Source: a virus. Taken from it: DNA of 64,000 nucleotides. The notes below the pieces were generated by a model that saw only the letters and a list, made by a program, of their open reading frames with translations, was not told the DNA's origin and did not search any database. The position numbers and the translations under genes are program-made. The stretch covers positions 1 to 64,000 of the IMG/VR virus record IMGVR_UViG_3300020057_000035. One strand, written 5' to 3'. Shown here piece after piece: positions 54,982 through 63,828 of the stretch (position 1 is its first letter; the number at the start of each line of letters is the position of its first letter).

Positions 54982-57473
54982 GTCCAATTGACGCCATAAA
55001 ACAAATGGCGAAAGACAACTTAGCAATATACATTAGTTTAGTTCATAAAACAGATAGTGGAGGAATGGCAATTCCTCCAGCGCATATCTTAAATAAAATA
55101 ATTCCAGTACTAGAAGACGAAACTAACGGACATACACTAATTATTGCTCCTCCCGGTAGTGCAAAAACCAATACAATGATCGCTTACTGTTGTTGGTTAT
55201 TAGGCAAAAATCCTAATTTACATATTGGGTATTTGAGTTCTACTTCTACTCAAGCAACACAAAGATCTGTTGCTATTAGAGATATTATAGATTTAAGTAA
55301 AGAATATAGAGATATATTTCCTTTAACTTTGCCTGATAAAAGTAGAGGATGGGCAGAAGCAGAATGGTTCGTTAAGAGAGCAGATGTAGGGGATAAAAAT
55401 GCCTCTATGATTATATCTGGTACTCCGGGAAACATTCTTGGTTCTAGATTAGACTTAATTGTGTTGGATGACATAGCGGATGAAGAAAATATGGCAACTG
55501 CTTTACAAAGAGCAAAGGTTATTAACTTTCTGCAAAAAACAGTAGATACAAGACTAACTCCATTAGGTAGAATAGTACTAATCTGTGTTACTGGAGACAG
55601 TAAAGTATCTACTAATAAAGGACCAATAGAAATAAAGGATATAAAAATTGGAGATCTAGTTTGGTCTTTAAATGAAAATAAACAATTTGAATTACAAAAA
55701 GTAACAGATCAATTTTCAACTGGGATAAATAAAGTATTTAAAGTATCTACTAGATTGAAAGAAGTAAAGGCCACTGCATATCATCCATTTCTTTGTATTG
55801 AAGATGATGGATCTTTAGTATATAAAAAAGTAGAAGATCTTAAGAAAAGAGATAAATTAGTAGTTGAGCATGAATTACCTGAATATGGAACACCATATGA
55901 ATTATCAGATGGAACATTTACAGACTCTGATTTTATGTGGTTATTTGGGTTTTTAACTGGAGACGGGTGGGTAACTGCTAGAAATAGAGCCGCCAAATGG
56001 CTTGTTTGTATGGCAAAAGGTGTGCATAAAGAAGTTAATGATAAAGCTTTTTCTCTGTTTACTAAATTCGGAAAAAAAGAACCATCCTATACTAGATTTG
56101 GGTATTGGAGATTAGATGATGCCCCTACTGGTAGATACGGATTCAAGAGAAACTTAGGACAGATACTAATAGATGCAGAATTTCAACAAGGAGCATGTAA
56201 TAAATCTGTTCCTGATTGGATTTACACATTACCTAATGATCAACGTAAGGCTTTTATTCTTGGTCTTTTAGCGGCGGACGGACATAAAGGCACTTATTCT
56301 AATAATTCATATATATTATCCTCAGTAAGTAAGTGTTTAGTTGAGAAAACAAGACTGTTAGCTATGACGTGTGGGATTACACCAGCTAAATTACGAGAAA
56401 GCACTAGAATAATACAAGCACCGCACTCTAAAGCCCCGTCTCTTCACACAGAATTCTCTTGTTCTTTTAATTTTGATTATAATGTAAAAAAGAACCATAT
56501 TATTCATAATAATGGTTTACATTATGAGTTTGTTAAAGAAATTGAGTATTCAGGAGAGGAAGAAACTTTCGATATTACAGTAGAAAACACACATAACTTT
56601 GTTGTAGACGGTATGACAACCGCAAATTGTACGAGATGGTCAGAATCTGATCCAGCAGATTGGGCAATGAAGCAAGGCTGGAAAAAAGTACATATTAAAG
56701 CAATAGATGAAGAGGGCAGAGCTTACTGGCCTGATTATTGGCCTATTGAGAGATTAGCTTGTCCTGATAACATACATGGTAAGATTTTATTAACTGATGG
56801 GGGGAACGCATGCTACATGCAACCACTGCCTTCTGGTGGATTTAGACCAATTAACTGCAAGAAAAGAGCAGGTTCTGTTGCTTTTGCTCAACAGTATCAA
56901 GGTGAAGTATTTGACGAAGAAAGCAGTATAATCAAAAGAAGCTGGTGGAAATCATATGAAAAACTACCAGAAAGTACAATAGAAAAACCAATAGATTTAA
57001 TAGGCGGTATCTTTATTGATACTGCACATACAGAAAAAACATATTCTGATTACTCTGTAGCAACTGTCATGTATACAGATGGTAATAAGTTTTATATAGA
57101 AAACTTAATGAGAAAAAAATTAGAATTCCCTAGACTAAAAGATGAAATTAAAATTATTAAATCAAGATATGACTTACCGCTCTATATTGAGTCAAGTGTT
57201 GGTTCCTTAGCTTTAATTTCTGAACTTAAACAAGATTTTCCAGACGTAATAGCGTGGGAAAATAAAGGAAAAAGTAAAATGACCAGAGTACAATCTATTA
57301 TAGGTAAAATAGAAGGCAATGGTGTGTATCTAAAACAAGATTCTCCTTGGGTAGAGGACTTTATATCAGAATGTGAAGCTTTTCCACACGGAAGACACGA
57401 TGATCAAGTAGACGCTTTGTCTATGGGTTTAATGATTCTTGGTCCAAGTAAGATTGTTTGGACTACGATCTAA
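54966..57473 (+). CDS. terL: terminase large subunit with intein
   Basis: 835 residues, about 487 spliced. Walker A LIIAPPGSAKT, Walker B LDLIVLDDIADEE, coupling motif CTRW split by the intein, then a nuclease domain (GGIFIDTAHTEKTYSDYS, HDDQVDALSMG). It powers DNA packaging into heads. TTG start at 54966 overlapping the previous gene. Confidence 0.92.
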   Translation: MSSELSPIDAIKQMAKDNLAIYISLVHKTDSGGMAIPPAHILNKIIPVLEDETNGHTLIIAPPGSAKTNTMIAYCCWLLGKNPNLHIGYLSSTSTQATQRSVAIRDIIDLSKEYRDIFPLTLPDKSRGWAEAEWFVKRADVGDKNASMIISGTPGNILGSRLDLIVLDDIADEENMATALQRAKVINFLQKTVDTRLTPLGRIVLICVTGDSKVSTNKGPIEIKDIKIGDLVWSLNENKQFELQKVTDQFSTGINKVFKVSTRLKEVKATAYHPFLCIEDDGSLVYKKVEDLKKRDKLVVEHELPEYGTPYELSDGTFTDSDFMWLFGFLTGDGWVTARNRAAKWLVCMAKGVHKEVNDKAFSLFTKFGKKEPSYTRFGYWRLDDAPTGRYGFKRNLGQILIDAEFQQGACNKSVPDWIYTLPNDQRKAFILGLLAADGHKGTYSNNSYILSSVSKCLVEKTRLLAMTCGITPAKLRESTRIIQAPHSKAPSLHTEFSCSFNFDYNVKKNHIIHNNGLHYEFVKEIEYSGEEETFDITVENTHNFVVDGMTTANCTRWSESDPADWAMKQGWKKVHIKAIDEEGRAYWPDYWPIERLACPDNIHGKILLTDGGNACYMQPLPSGGFRPINCKKRAGSVAFAQQYQGEVFDEESSIIKRSWWKSYEKLPESTIEKPIDLIGGIFIDTAHTEKTYSDYSVATVMYTDGNKFYIENLMRKKLEFPRLKDEIKIIKSRYDLPLYIESSVGSLALISELKQDFPDVIAWENKGKSKMTRVQSIIGKIEGNGVYLKQDSPWVEDFISECEAFPHGRHDDQVDALSMGLMILGPSKIVWTTI
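55584..56627 (+). other. intein of the terminase (LAGLIDADG type)
   Basis: 348 residues from CVTGDSKVSTNKG to VDGMTTAN before extein CTRW. Block B KATAYHPFL. Endonuclease blocks LFGFLTGDGW and LGLLAADGH. The last residue is Asn, preceded by Ala instead of His. Confidence 0.88.
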
Positions 57474-57908
57474 ATGTCTTTTCCTATTTACGTGCGCTCT
57501 GGTAGCATTTCTATACGAGATATTCAATCACAAGATCTTATTCAATCTGTTGATCCGGCTTATATATTAGGAATAACAACTAAACTAATTGATAAACTGT
57601 ATGTTGGATTAAATAAAACAATAAGAATAACAACAGAAAACAATCAAATAGTTGTATCAGAAAATCAATTAATACTAACAACAGAATTTAATCCTATATT
57701 AGAAATAAAACACTATATTCTTAAAAAAATAACAGACTTATTATCTGGTGATGAGATTATTTGTATAGACATAGAAAACAAAATAACTGAACAAATAATA
57801 GAAGAAATTACACCAAATAAAATAGAGGAAACGTTTGATATAATAGTAGAAAGGAATAGATTATTTGTTTTGAATGAATTTGTTTTTTCAAATGAGGAAA
57901 TAGAATAA
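57474..57908 (+). CDS. free-standing Hint-like (mini-intein-like) protein
   Basis: 144 residues that follow intein block order: VRSGSISIRDIQSQDLI (block A-like, no Cys1), NKTIRITTENNQIVVSENQLIL (block B-like), EETFDIIVERNRLFVLNEFVFSNEE (blocks F/G-like, no HN). Directly after the terminase. Probably a decayed or repurposed Hint domain. Confidence 0.6.
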   Translation: MSFPIYVRSGSISIRDIQSQDLIQSVDPAYILGITTKLIDKLYVGLNKTIRITTENNQIVVSENQLILTTEFNPILEIKHYILKKITDLLSGDEIICIDIENKITEQIIEEITPNKIEETFDIIVERNRLFVLNEFVFSNEEIE

Positions 57909-57909
57909 T

Positions 57910-58239
57910 ATGAGTAATGACAGCAAACACAGCATTCCTTGTCCGGGTGTAGCACCTATTTTCGGTCATACTATTCCATGTAATAAAATATATCAACATA
58001 ATGGAGCATGTTTAAATTATGAGTTAGTATCATATTGGTGTTGGCCGTGTGAGAGTTTTGGATGTGAACACTTAAGTTCAGAAGAAATTGTTTTTAACAT
58101 AGATCAACAACTAACAACAAGTATGTACACATATATGGTAAATGAACGAGAGAGACAATCAAGAGAGAATATGTTGAATTCTTTCACAAAGACATTAGAG
58201 AAACTAGGAACTACACTTGACAATGAGCTTGAGATATAG
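57910..58239 (+). CDS. hypothetical protein with Cys/His-rich N terminus
   Basis: 109 residues. CPG...CNK...CLNYELVSYWCWPCESFGCEH, then a helical tail. Possibly zinc-binding. Confidence 0.6.
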   Translation: MSNDSKHSIPCPGVAPIFGHTIPCNKIYQHNGACLNYELVSYWCWPCESFGCEHLSSEEIVFNIDQQLTTSMYTYMVNERERQSRENMLNSFTKTLEKLGTTLDNELEI

Positions 58240-58245
58240 TATGCT
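58217..58245 (+). promoter_or_regulatory. promoter
   Basis: TTGACA 58217-58222, TATGCT 58240-58245, 17-bp spacer, for the 58272 gene cluster. Confidence 0.65.
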
Positions 58246-58271
58246 TGTGAAAACTAACGAAACAGGGTGTC

Positions 58272-58646
58272 ATGAGTAGTAAGGATATAGTCGGTTGGGT
58301 GGAAAAGGGGTGGCTCAATTATTGTAATGATTGCGAAAGAAATAAAGAACCAATCTCTTTATATTTTGTAAAATCATCAGATATAAGTAGAAATCCCATG
58401 ATAAGGTATAAGTCTAATCAATTTACAGAGCTACACAAATGTAATGAAATTAGACCTATTTATATTAAACAAATCCAAGAAGTTGTAAAACAGAAATATC
58501 TTAAAGAAGGCAGTAAAGTTAAAATGAAAACTTCTGGTATAGAGGCAGTAGTACATAGAATATTTGCTAGTGGAAGTGTAACATTAAAGGTAGCTGGTCA
58601 AGCAGGTGTTTTAAGAGTAAGAAAGAACGAATTGGAATTAATTTGA
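58272..58646 (+). CDS. hypothetical 124-residue protein
   Basis: N-terminal CNDCERN. C-terminal EGSKVKMKTSGIEAVVHRIFASGSVTLKV looks like a KOW/SH3-like barrel. Unknown. Confidence 0.6.
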   Translation: MSSKDIVGWVEKGWLNYCNDCERNKEPISLYFVKSSDISRNPMIRYKSNQFTELHKCNEIRPIYIKQIQEVVKQKYLKEGSKVKMKTSGIEAVVHRIFASGSVTLKVAGQAGVLRVRKNELELI

Positions 58647-58825
58647 AGAAATCACTAGAAGAAATATGGGCAGAAAAAACATACAAACTACTAAAGAAAT
58701 ACGAATGGGTAAATGACCACGAGTGTCTTACGTTTTGTATGAGTGGGTATTTAAGTAGTCATGTTCTTAAACATTCTGAAAAATGTGAACTAAATTCTTT
58801 ATTAAAAGAATGGGAAAATGAATAA
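58643..58825 (+). CDS. hypothetical 60-residue protein
   Basis: TTG start overlapping the previous stop. Ends HSEKCELNSLLKEWENE. Unknown. Confidence 0.5.
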   Translation: MKKSLEEIWAEKTYKLLKKYEWVNDHECLTFCMSGYLSSHVLKHSEKCELNSLLKEWENE

Positions 58826-59231
58826 TTTGGAAGAACGAGAACCAGAGATAAAAGAATCAGGACATTATGATCCTAGTAATAAATTAAAAGAAGACACACC
58901 AGATAGTATTTTTCATAGAGCACAAATCTTATTAAAGAATGAAAGCAAATGGTGTCAAAACTCTGTAGCTATAAACAGAAACGGAGAAAAAGTAAGTGCT
59001 TTACATAAAGATGCAGTAGCTTGGGATATCTACGGTGCTATTATGAAAACATGTAACCAGTATAGACCAGATCTTCTTATAAAAACATTAGACTATTTAG
59101 AGACATTAAATCTAGGAAAGTTTAGTTCCATTATAGATCTAAATGATTATGGTACTCATAGTGATGTTTATTGGTTATTGTCAAAAGCGGCAATAGATTA
59201 TAAATTGTGGAAAAAACGTGTTAATTCTTAG
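58818..59231 (+). CDS. DUF6197-like protein
   Basis: 137 residues. WCQNSVAINRNGEKVSALHK, AWDIYGAI and NDYGTHSDVYWLLSKAA follow the DUF6197 pattern seen in the 25-26.6 kb paralogs. Unknown role. Confidence 0.6.
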   Translation: MNNLEEREPEIKESGHYDPSNKLKEDTPDSIFHRAQILLKNESKWCQNSVAINRNGEKVSALHKDAVAWDIYGAIMKTCNQYRPDLLIKTLDYLETLNLGKFSSIIDLNDYGTHSDVYWLLSKAAIDYKLWKKRVNS

Positions 59232-59310
59232 TTGGCAAATTTGGCTTGTTGTTTTGTTCATAGTTTTGTTTTTTCTTATTTTAAATGGGATTCGTAATGA
59301 CAGACATTGA
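59218..59310 (+). CDS. small membrane peptide
   Basis: 30 residues from GTG, WQIWLVVLFIVLFFLILNG core. Overlaps its neighbours. Confidence 0.4.
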   Translation: MLILSWQIWLVVLFIVLFFLILNGIRNDRH

Positions 59311-59464
59311 ATTAAATTTCGAGGGTTATTGTGAGATATGTGATGTTGCCCTCAGAGAAGATGCTATTAGAAAAGGTGAAAGTCTTTGTATAGAATGTGC
59401 ATCAAGAAGAAAGAAATCGCAAAAAACTAAAAGAGAAAAAGATCCTTGGCCGGAGAAGTATTAA
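59297..59464 (+). CDS. zinc-ribbon protein
   Basis: 55 residues, MTDIELNFEGYCEICDVALR...CIEC, Lys/Arg tail. Two Cys pairs. Confidence 0.6.
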   Translation: MTDIELNFEGYCEICDVALREDAIRKGESLCIECASRRKKSQKTKREKDPWPEKY

Positions 59465-59759
59465 TATTAAAAGATCTATTGTTTTAGATGTTCTAGTTAC
59501 TTACCAAAAAGAAATAGAAAAACGTAAACAAGAAGCAGTAGGGTATGAAACTTTATTAAAAGAGATAAAATTAAAAATAGGAAAAGTTTCTATTATGATA
59601 GCTGGCCCTTTACATTTAGCAGATAATTGTGTACAGTGTCAAGACGACATTATAGAGGCAAAACTAAATTTAAATTCTGCGTGGGCACTCTTGACAAATC
59701 ATCAAAACAGTGGTCCGCTAGACTCAGACAAAGAAGATACTAGAATCGAACAGCATTAA
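59397..59759 (+). CDS. hypothetical helical protein
   Basis: Up to 120 residues. The true start may be near 59460, since the first part overlaps the zinc-ribbon gene. VTYQKEIEKRKQEAV...CVQC. Coiled coil likely. Confidence 0.5.
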   Translation: MHQEERNRKKLKEKKILGRRSINIKRSIVLDVLVTYQKEIEKRKQEAVGYETLLKEIKLKIGKVSIMIAGPLHLADNCVQCQDDIIEAKLNLNSAWALLTNHQNSGPLDSDKEDTRIEQH

Positions 59760-59831
59760 GAGATTTACAAAATAGCGTAAGTGGACTTAGTTTGTATGTT
59801 GATCAAATACATTCGGGGATTAGGATTAACA

Positions 59832-60077
59832 ATGATTGAAAAAATAGCTAAAATAGAAAAAACACAACTTGGAATTATGAAAAAGAAAGATTTATTACAT
59901 TTAGCTGCGGAACTACTTCAGGGTAGGGGTTGGGACTACGACGACTCAGATGAAACTGTATATTGTCTTAATTGTTTAGGGGAAAAATATATTCACACTG
60001 ATACATGTGAGTTAAAGAAATTTCAAGATCAATTTTTACTTAAATACCCAGATTCTTCCATTACTTTTTATAGATAA
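59832..60077 (+). CDS. hypothetical protein with zinc motif
   Basis: 81 residues from MIEKIAKIEKTQLG. YCLNC...HTDTC. A longer start at 59781 is less likely. Confidence 0.55.
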   Translation: MIEKIAKIEKTQLGIMKKKDLLHLAAELLQGRGWDYDDSDETVYCLNCLGEKYIHTDTCELKKFQDQFLLKYPDSSITFYR

Positions 60078-60244
60078 TGATAAAAGAAAAATTCATGTGG
60101 GAAAAAGTTAATGAAAGAGTTTCTATAATAGAGGATTTAGCTCAATGGTACAAAGAAACAGAAAATAAGTTTTTAACTGGTGAAAATGTGAATAGACTAA
60201 CAGAACTATGCGAAAGGGCACAAAAATTAGTAAATGTTAAATAA
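60077..60244 (+). CDS. hypothetical 55-residue helical protein
   Basis: MIKEKFMWEKVNERVSIIED... TAATG overlap with the preceding gene. Confidence 0.5.
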   Translation: MIKEKFMWEKVNERVSIIEDLAQWYKETENKFLTGENVNRLTELCERAQKLVNVK

Positions 60245-60277
60245 AATAACTATTTATATTCCTGAGGGGAAAGCTTA

Positions 60278-60583
60278 ATGAGTGCAGAAGAAGGATCAAT
60301 ATGTCTTACATATATTGGTCAAGTAACATGCTACGGATCAGAAGAGTGTTTATTACCGCCTACTTTTAGATTAGATATTGGTGAGTACTCTGATTGGAAT
60401 GGTGGGGTATACTTGTGTCATGCCCATGCCACTATCGCAATAGAGGAAGCAATTAAAAATAGGTATCAATGGCTTGATTTAGATTATTATAATAAACTTA
60501 ACAAAGAAACAATAGATGGATTCAAACTAGAGCGAGATAATTTTTACTCTGCTGTTAATATAGAGTTGGAAAAAGGAAAGTAA
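60278..60583 (+). CDS. hypothetical 101-residue protein
   Basis: CLTYIGQVTC, ECLLPP, YLCHAHATIAIEEA: Cys/His set suggests a zinc site. Start after GAGGGGAAAGCTTA. Confidence 0.6.
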   Translation: MSAEEGSICLTYIGQVTCYGSEECLLPPTFRLDIGEYSDWNGGVYLCHAHATIAIEEAIKNRYQWLDLDYYNKLNKETIDGFKLERDNFYSAVNIELEKGK

Positions 60584-60659
60584 GTATAATGATGGCTTTA
60601 TTAAATGGTCCTTTTAATTGAAATGCAGAAAATACTACGTGCGATAAATGTAATGAATA

Positions 60660-60857
60660 GTGTACGAGTGCTTTCACTTTTCGACGGAATGTCTGTCGCA
60701 TACACAAGTCCGTAAACTAACTCCTATAGAGTGTGAGAGACTTCAAGGACTTGAGGACAATTTCACAAAAGGTGTTTCAAATACTCAACGTTATAAAATG
60801 TTGGGTAACGCATTTAATGCAGATATAATAGCACATATACTTTCGAATATTAAATAA
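60660..60857 (+). pseudogene. cytosine methyltransferase remnant
   Basis: One frame starts VRVLSLFDGMS (enzyme N terminus). A shifted frame ends KLTPIECERLQGLEDNFTKG...RYKMLGNAFN (target-recognition end). The catalytic middle is deleted. A second remnant is at 44881. Confidence 0.7.
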
Positions 60858-60865
60858 GGAAAATA

Positions 60866-61534
60866 ATGATTGATTTTGAGTACAAAGAATATACACTAAC
60901 AGAAGTGACAATAAATGAAGGTGGTATAGATCTTAGATTTGGGTGGTCTTTTTTTGCAGAAGAAAACAGAGATAATATAACTCCAGAAGTTGGAGATACT
61001 GTTCGTATTTATGGAAAAGGAATTGGTTTCTCTGTTCGTGGTGTAGAAATTGTAAATAAAGGGTTTCTTTTCTATAGAACAAAAGATCAGGAAGAAGGAA
61101 AAAGAGATCTCGAACAGCAAGAACGTATACAAGAAAAAGAAGATAATTTAACTAAAACCATGGAAATAAGAAACTTAAATTGGTCTAAGCTTCCATATTC
61201 TTTTCAAGAGCGTAAAAAAAGATTTGAAAAGAATAATCCAAACTGGAGAAGAGACCACGAAGAGTATGAATTATTTGTGTGTCAAGAAGCATTTAATTTT
61301 AGTAATCATTTTTCTACCTCTGCTGATCTATTAAGATGGCAAAAGCTACCCTACGAAAAACAACAAGAAGCTTTTACATTTAGTGATTCTCATTCTGGAA
61401 ATACTTTCGAAGCTTCTTGTTTCTTTGCTTCTTTATTTTTAGAAGAAAAAGAAGTAGAATTAGTTGCACAACATGGCTCTATTTGTCCATTAGTTGGGTG
61501 TATTGAGTATGGGTGTGTGAAAACAGATAATTAA
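60866..61534 (+). CDS. hypothetical 222-residue phage protein
   Basis: N-terminal beta-rich part (VGDTVRIYGKGIGFSVRGVEI), charged helix, C-terminal CPLVGCIEYGC. Similar beta-domains occur in small phage proteins. No function known. Confidence 0.65.
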   Translation: MIDFEYKEYTLTEVTINEGGIDLRFGWSFFAEENRDNITPEVGDTVRIYGKGIGFSVRGVEIVNKGFLFYRTKDQEEGKRDLEQQERIQEKEDNLTKTMEIRNLNWSKLPYSFQERKKRFEKNNPNWRRDHEEYELFVCQEAFNFSNHFSTSADLLRWQKLPYEKQQEAFTFSDSHSGNTFEASCFFASLFLEEKEVELVAQHGSICPLVGCIEYGCVKTDN

Positions 61535-61757
61535 CTCTACAGAAAAATTATATGTAATATTGGTATAGGATATCCTATACAACAAGAAGAAGAAGAGCGC
61601 GTTCGTAAGAACATATATAACACTGAATTTCATTCTATTATGTTAAAGGATATTTAAGCGATTGATAATGTTATTAAATTAATTGAAAAAACACTTGACA
61701 TATAGACAGAAACAAAGTAAGATTAAATAAAAAAGAGTAATAATAGGTTCTAATAAA
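61535..61757. other. decayed sequence and promoter
   Basis: Short frames only. Promoter TTGACA 61695-61700 / TAAGAT 61718-61723 for the kinase gene. Confidence 0.65.
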
Positions 61758-62282
61758 ATGAAGATAGCATTTGTAGGTCCAATTTTCAGTGGTAAAACCC
61801 GTACAGCACTAGCATTAGGCTATGTTACTAAAATAGAAACACTGGCTTTTGGTGATTTAGTTAAAGAAGAAGTTGCTAGGGCAGTTTCAGATAATGATCC
61901 AATAGAAAGATCTAGAGTACTACATGAAATGCACACCCCAGAACTAAAATACAAATGGAGAGAAATACTTCAAGTGTGGGGTACTGAAGTTAGACGTAGA
62001 CATTATGGTGATGATTATTGGGTTAAAAAAATGGAAAATGAGTTACTTGATTTCTCTTCCATTATAGTAGATGATTGTAGATTTTGGAATGAATATGACA
62101 TGCTTAAAGAGCATGATTTTTGGTTTGTAAGATGTATGCCAAAAGAGGCAAATACTTCATTAACAGCACTGCATGAGAGCGAAATGTATTGGGCACAGTT
62201 TCCAGTAGATTTAACTTTAGAGTGGAAACCAGTCGAGAAAAGAGTTAAAGATATAATTAAGAAGTTTAATTATCACATATAA
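61758..62282 (+). CDS. deoxynucleoside monophosphate kinase
   Basis: 174 residues. P-loop GPIFSGKT, LQVWGTEVRRRHYGDDYW and VDDCRFWNEYD fit the T4 gp1-like dNMP kinase family. It phosphorylates dNMPs with ATP, completing the dNTP route with NrdJ and ThyX. Confidence 0.75.
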   Translation: MKIAFVGPIFSGKTRTALALGYVTKIETLAFGDLVKEEVARAVSDNDPIERSRVLHEMHTPELKYKWREILQVWGTEVRRRHYGDDYWVKKMENELLDFSSIIVDDCRFWNEYDMLKEHDFWFVRCMPKEANTSLTALHESEMYWAQFPVDLTLEWKPVEKRVKDIIKKFNYHI

Positions 62283-62312
62283 AGCAACTGACTGTTTTAT
62301 AGAAAAGTGTGA

Positions 62313-62327
62313 TATAATAAACATATG
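62313..62327 (+). promoter_or_regulatory. extended -10, leaderless start of tnpB
   Basis: TGATATAATAAACATATG: TG-n-TATAAT at 62313-62318 with 6 nt to ATG 62325. -35 weak. Confidence 0.55.
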
Positions 62328-63473
62328 CCAAATAAAATAAAAACAAGAAAGCATATGATAAAAACATACCAATATAGATTACAAACAAGAAAAAATACAG
62401 AAGAGAAATTATTATTCACTCTTGAGCAGTGTAGATTGCTTTACAATAAGATATTAGAAACAAAAATTAAATATTATGAAATAGAAATTAAATCATTATC
62501 TATGTTTGATTGTAATAATTTAATTAAAACTTGGGAAATAAAAAATGTTAATGCTCAAGTATTGCAAAATGTTTCAGCAAGAGTAGATAATGCATTTAAA
62601 GGCTTTTTCAGAAGACTAAAAACAAAAGAAAAAAAAGCTGGTTTTCCTAGATTTAGGGGATTTAATAGATATGATTCTTTTACCTTTCCTCAATATGGAT
62701 TTAAATTGAATGGAAAATATCTCAAACTACAAAATATTGGAATTGTTAAAGTAATTTTACATAGACCAATTGAAGGTAGAATTAAAACATGTACAATTAA
62801 ACGAAATGGATTAAATCAATGGTTTGTTAGTTTTGTTTGTGAAATAGATAAAGAAATAATTATTAGTGATAATAAAAAAGCAATAGGTATTGATGTTGGG
62901 TGTAATAAATTTGCAGTAACAAGTGATAATACAATAATTGAGCACCCACATTATTACAGACAATCAGAAAAAAAACTAAAAGAACTTCAATCAAACTTTA
63001 ATGAAGTAATCAATTTATCAAATGATAATAAAAAGAAAATAAATATAAGGAAAAAACTAACAAGAACACATATTAAAGTAAAGAATCAAAGAAAAGATTT
63101 CTTACACAAAACAAGTAGAAGTATAGTAAATGAAAATGGTATTATTTGTGTAGAAAAACTAAATATTAAGAAAATGACTTCTGATAACTGGAAGTCACTA
63201 AACAAAAGCATGCTTGATGGTGGTTGGTATAACTTCAAACAAATGCTAACTTACAAGGCAGAATGGGCCGGTAAGAAAGTAGTTGAAGTAAATCCAGCAT
63301 TCACCAGTCAAACATGTAGTAAATGTGGAAATATTAAAAAGAAAGAATTAAATGAAAGAGTACATAATTGTTCATTTTGTGGATTAATATGTGATCGAGA
63401 TTTTAATGCTTCTTTAAATATATTAAGAGTTGGGATGAACTCTTTGAGTAGAAATATTCTAAATGCTGTTTAA
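62325..63473 (+). CDS. tnpB: TnpB RNA-guided nuclease (IS200/IS605 type)
   Basis: 382 residues. N-terminal YQYRLQTRKNTEEKLLFTLE, RuvC motifs GIDVGCNKFAV (Asp), ICVEKLNIKKM (Glu) and CDRDFNASLNIL (Asp), four-Cys ribbon CSKCGN...CSFCG. No TnpA nearby, so it is not self-mobile. A guide RNA would be expected from its 3' end (about 63400-63600). Confidence 0.88.
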   Translation: MPNKIKTRKHMIKTYQYRLQTRKNTEEKLLFTLEQCRLLYNKILETKIKYYEIEIKSLSMFDCNNLIKTWEIKNVNAQVLQNVSARVDNAFKGFFRRLKTKEKKAGFPRFRGFNRYDSFTFPQYGFKLNGKYLKLQNIGIVKVILHRPIEGRIKTCTIKRNGLNQWFVSFVCEIDKEIIISDNKKAIGIDVGCNKFAVTSDNTIIEHPHYYRQSEKKLKELQSNFNEVINLSNDNKKKINIRKKLTRTHIKVKNQRKDFLHKTSRSIVNENGIICVEKLNIKKMTSDNWKSLNKSMLDGGWYNFKQMLTYKAEWAGKKVVEVNPAFTSQTCSKCGNIKKKELNERVHNCSFCGLICDRDFNASLNILRVGMNSLSRNILNAV

Positions 63474-63828
63474 TAAACAAGCGCATTCGTACAGACGAAT
63501 AATAGAAACGTTTGGTTACGAAATATTATTCTGGAGAGAATTTGGAATATTACAAGGAGATAGTTTTGTTCTTTTAAAAAAAGATTCTGATTTTGGATAT
63601 TTAGTCATTGGTTGGGGCAGTTGTTTGGGGTGTGATGTGTTGATGAGAACTACTACAGCGAAAGAATTTATAGAATTAGAAAATATCTTACAAAATAAGA
63701 TATTTTGGGGAACTGCAAGTGGAATCATCAAACATATTGCAGAAGACTGTTATGATTGGTACCTTTATGAGGAAGATTTTGTTGATCTATTTAAAGAGGC
63801 AGTTGAAATAATTAAGGAAAATATCTGA
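63463..63828 (+). CDS. conserved hypothetical phage protein
   Basis: 121 residues. LQGDSFVLLKKDSDFGYLVIGWGSCLGCD is a known phage family motif of unknown role. The start overlaps the end of tnpB, so the transposon end may lie within this gene's 5' part. Confidence 0.7.
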   Translation: MLFNKQAHSYRRIIETFGYEILFWREFGILQGDSFVLLKKDSDFGYLVIGWGSCLGCDVLMRTTTAKEFIELENILQNKIFWGTASGIIKHIAEDCYDWYLYEEDFVDLFKEAVEIIKENI

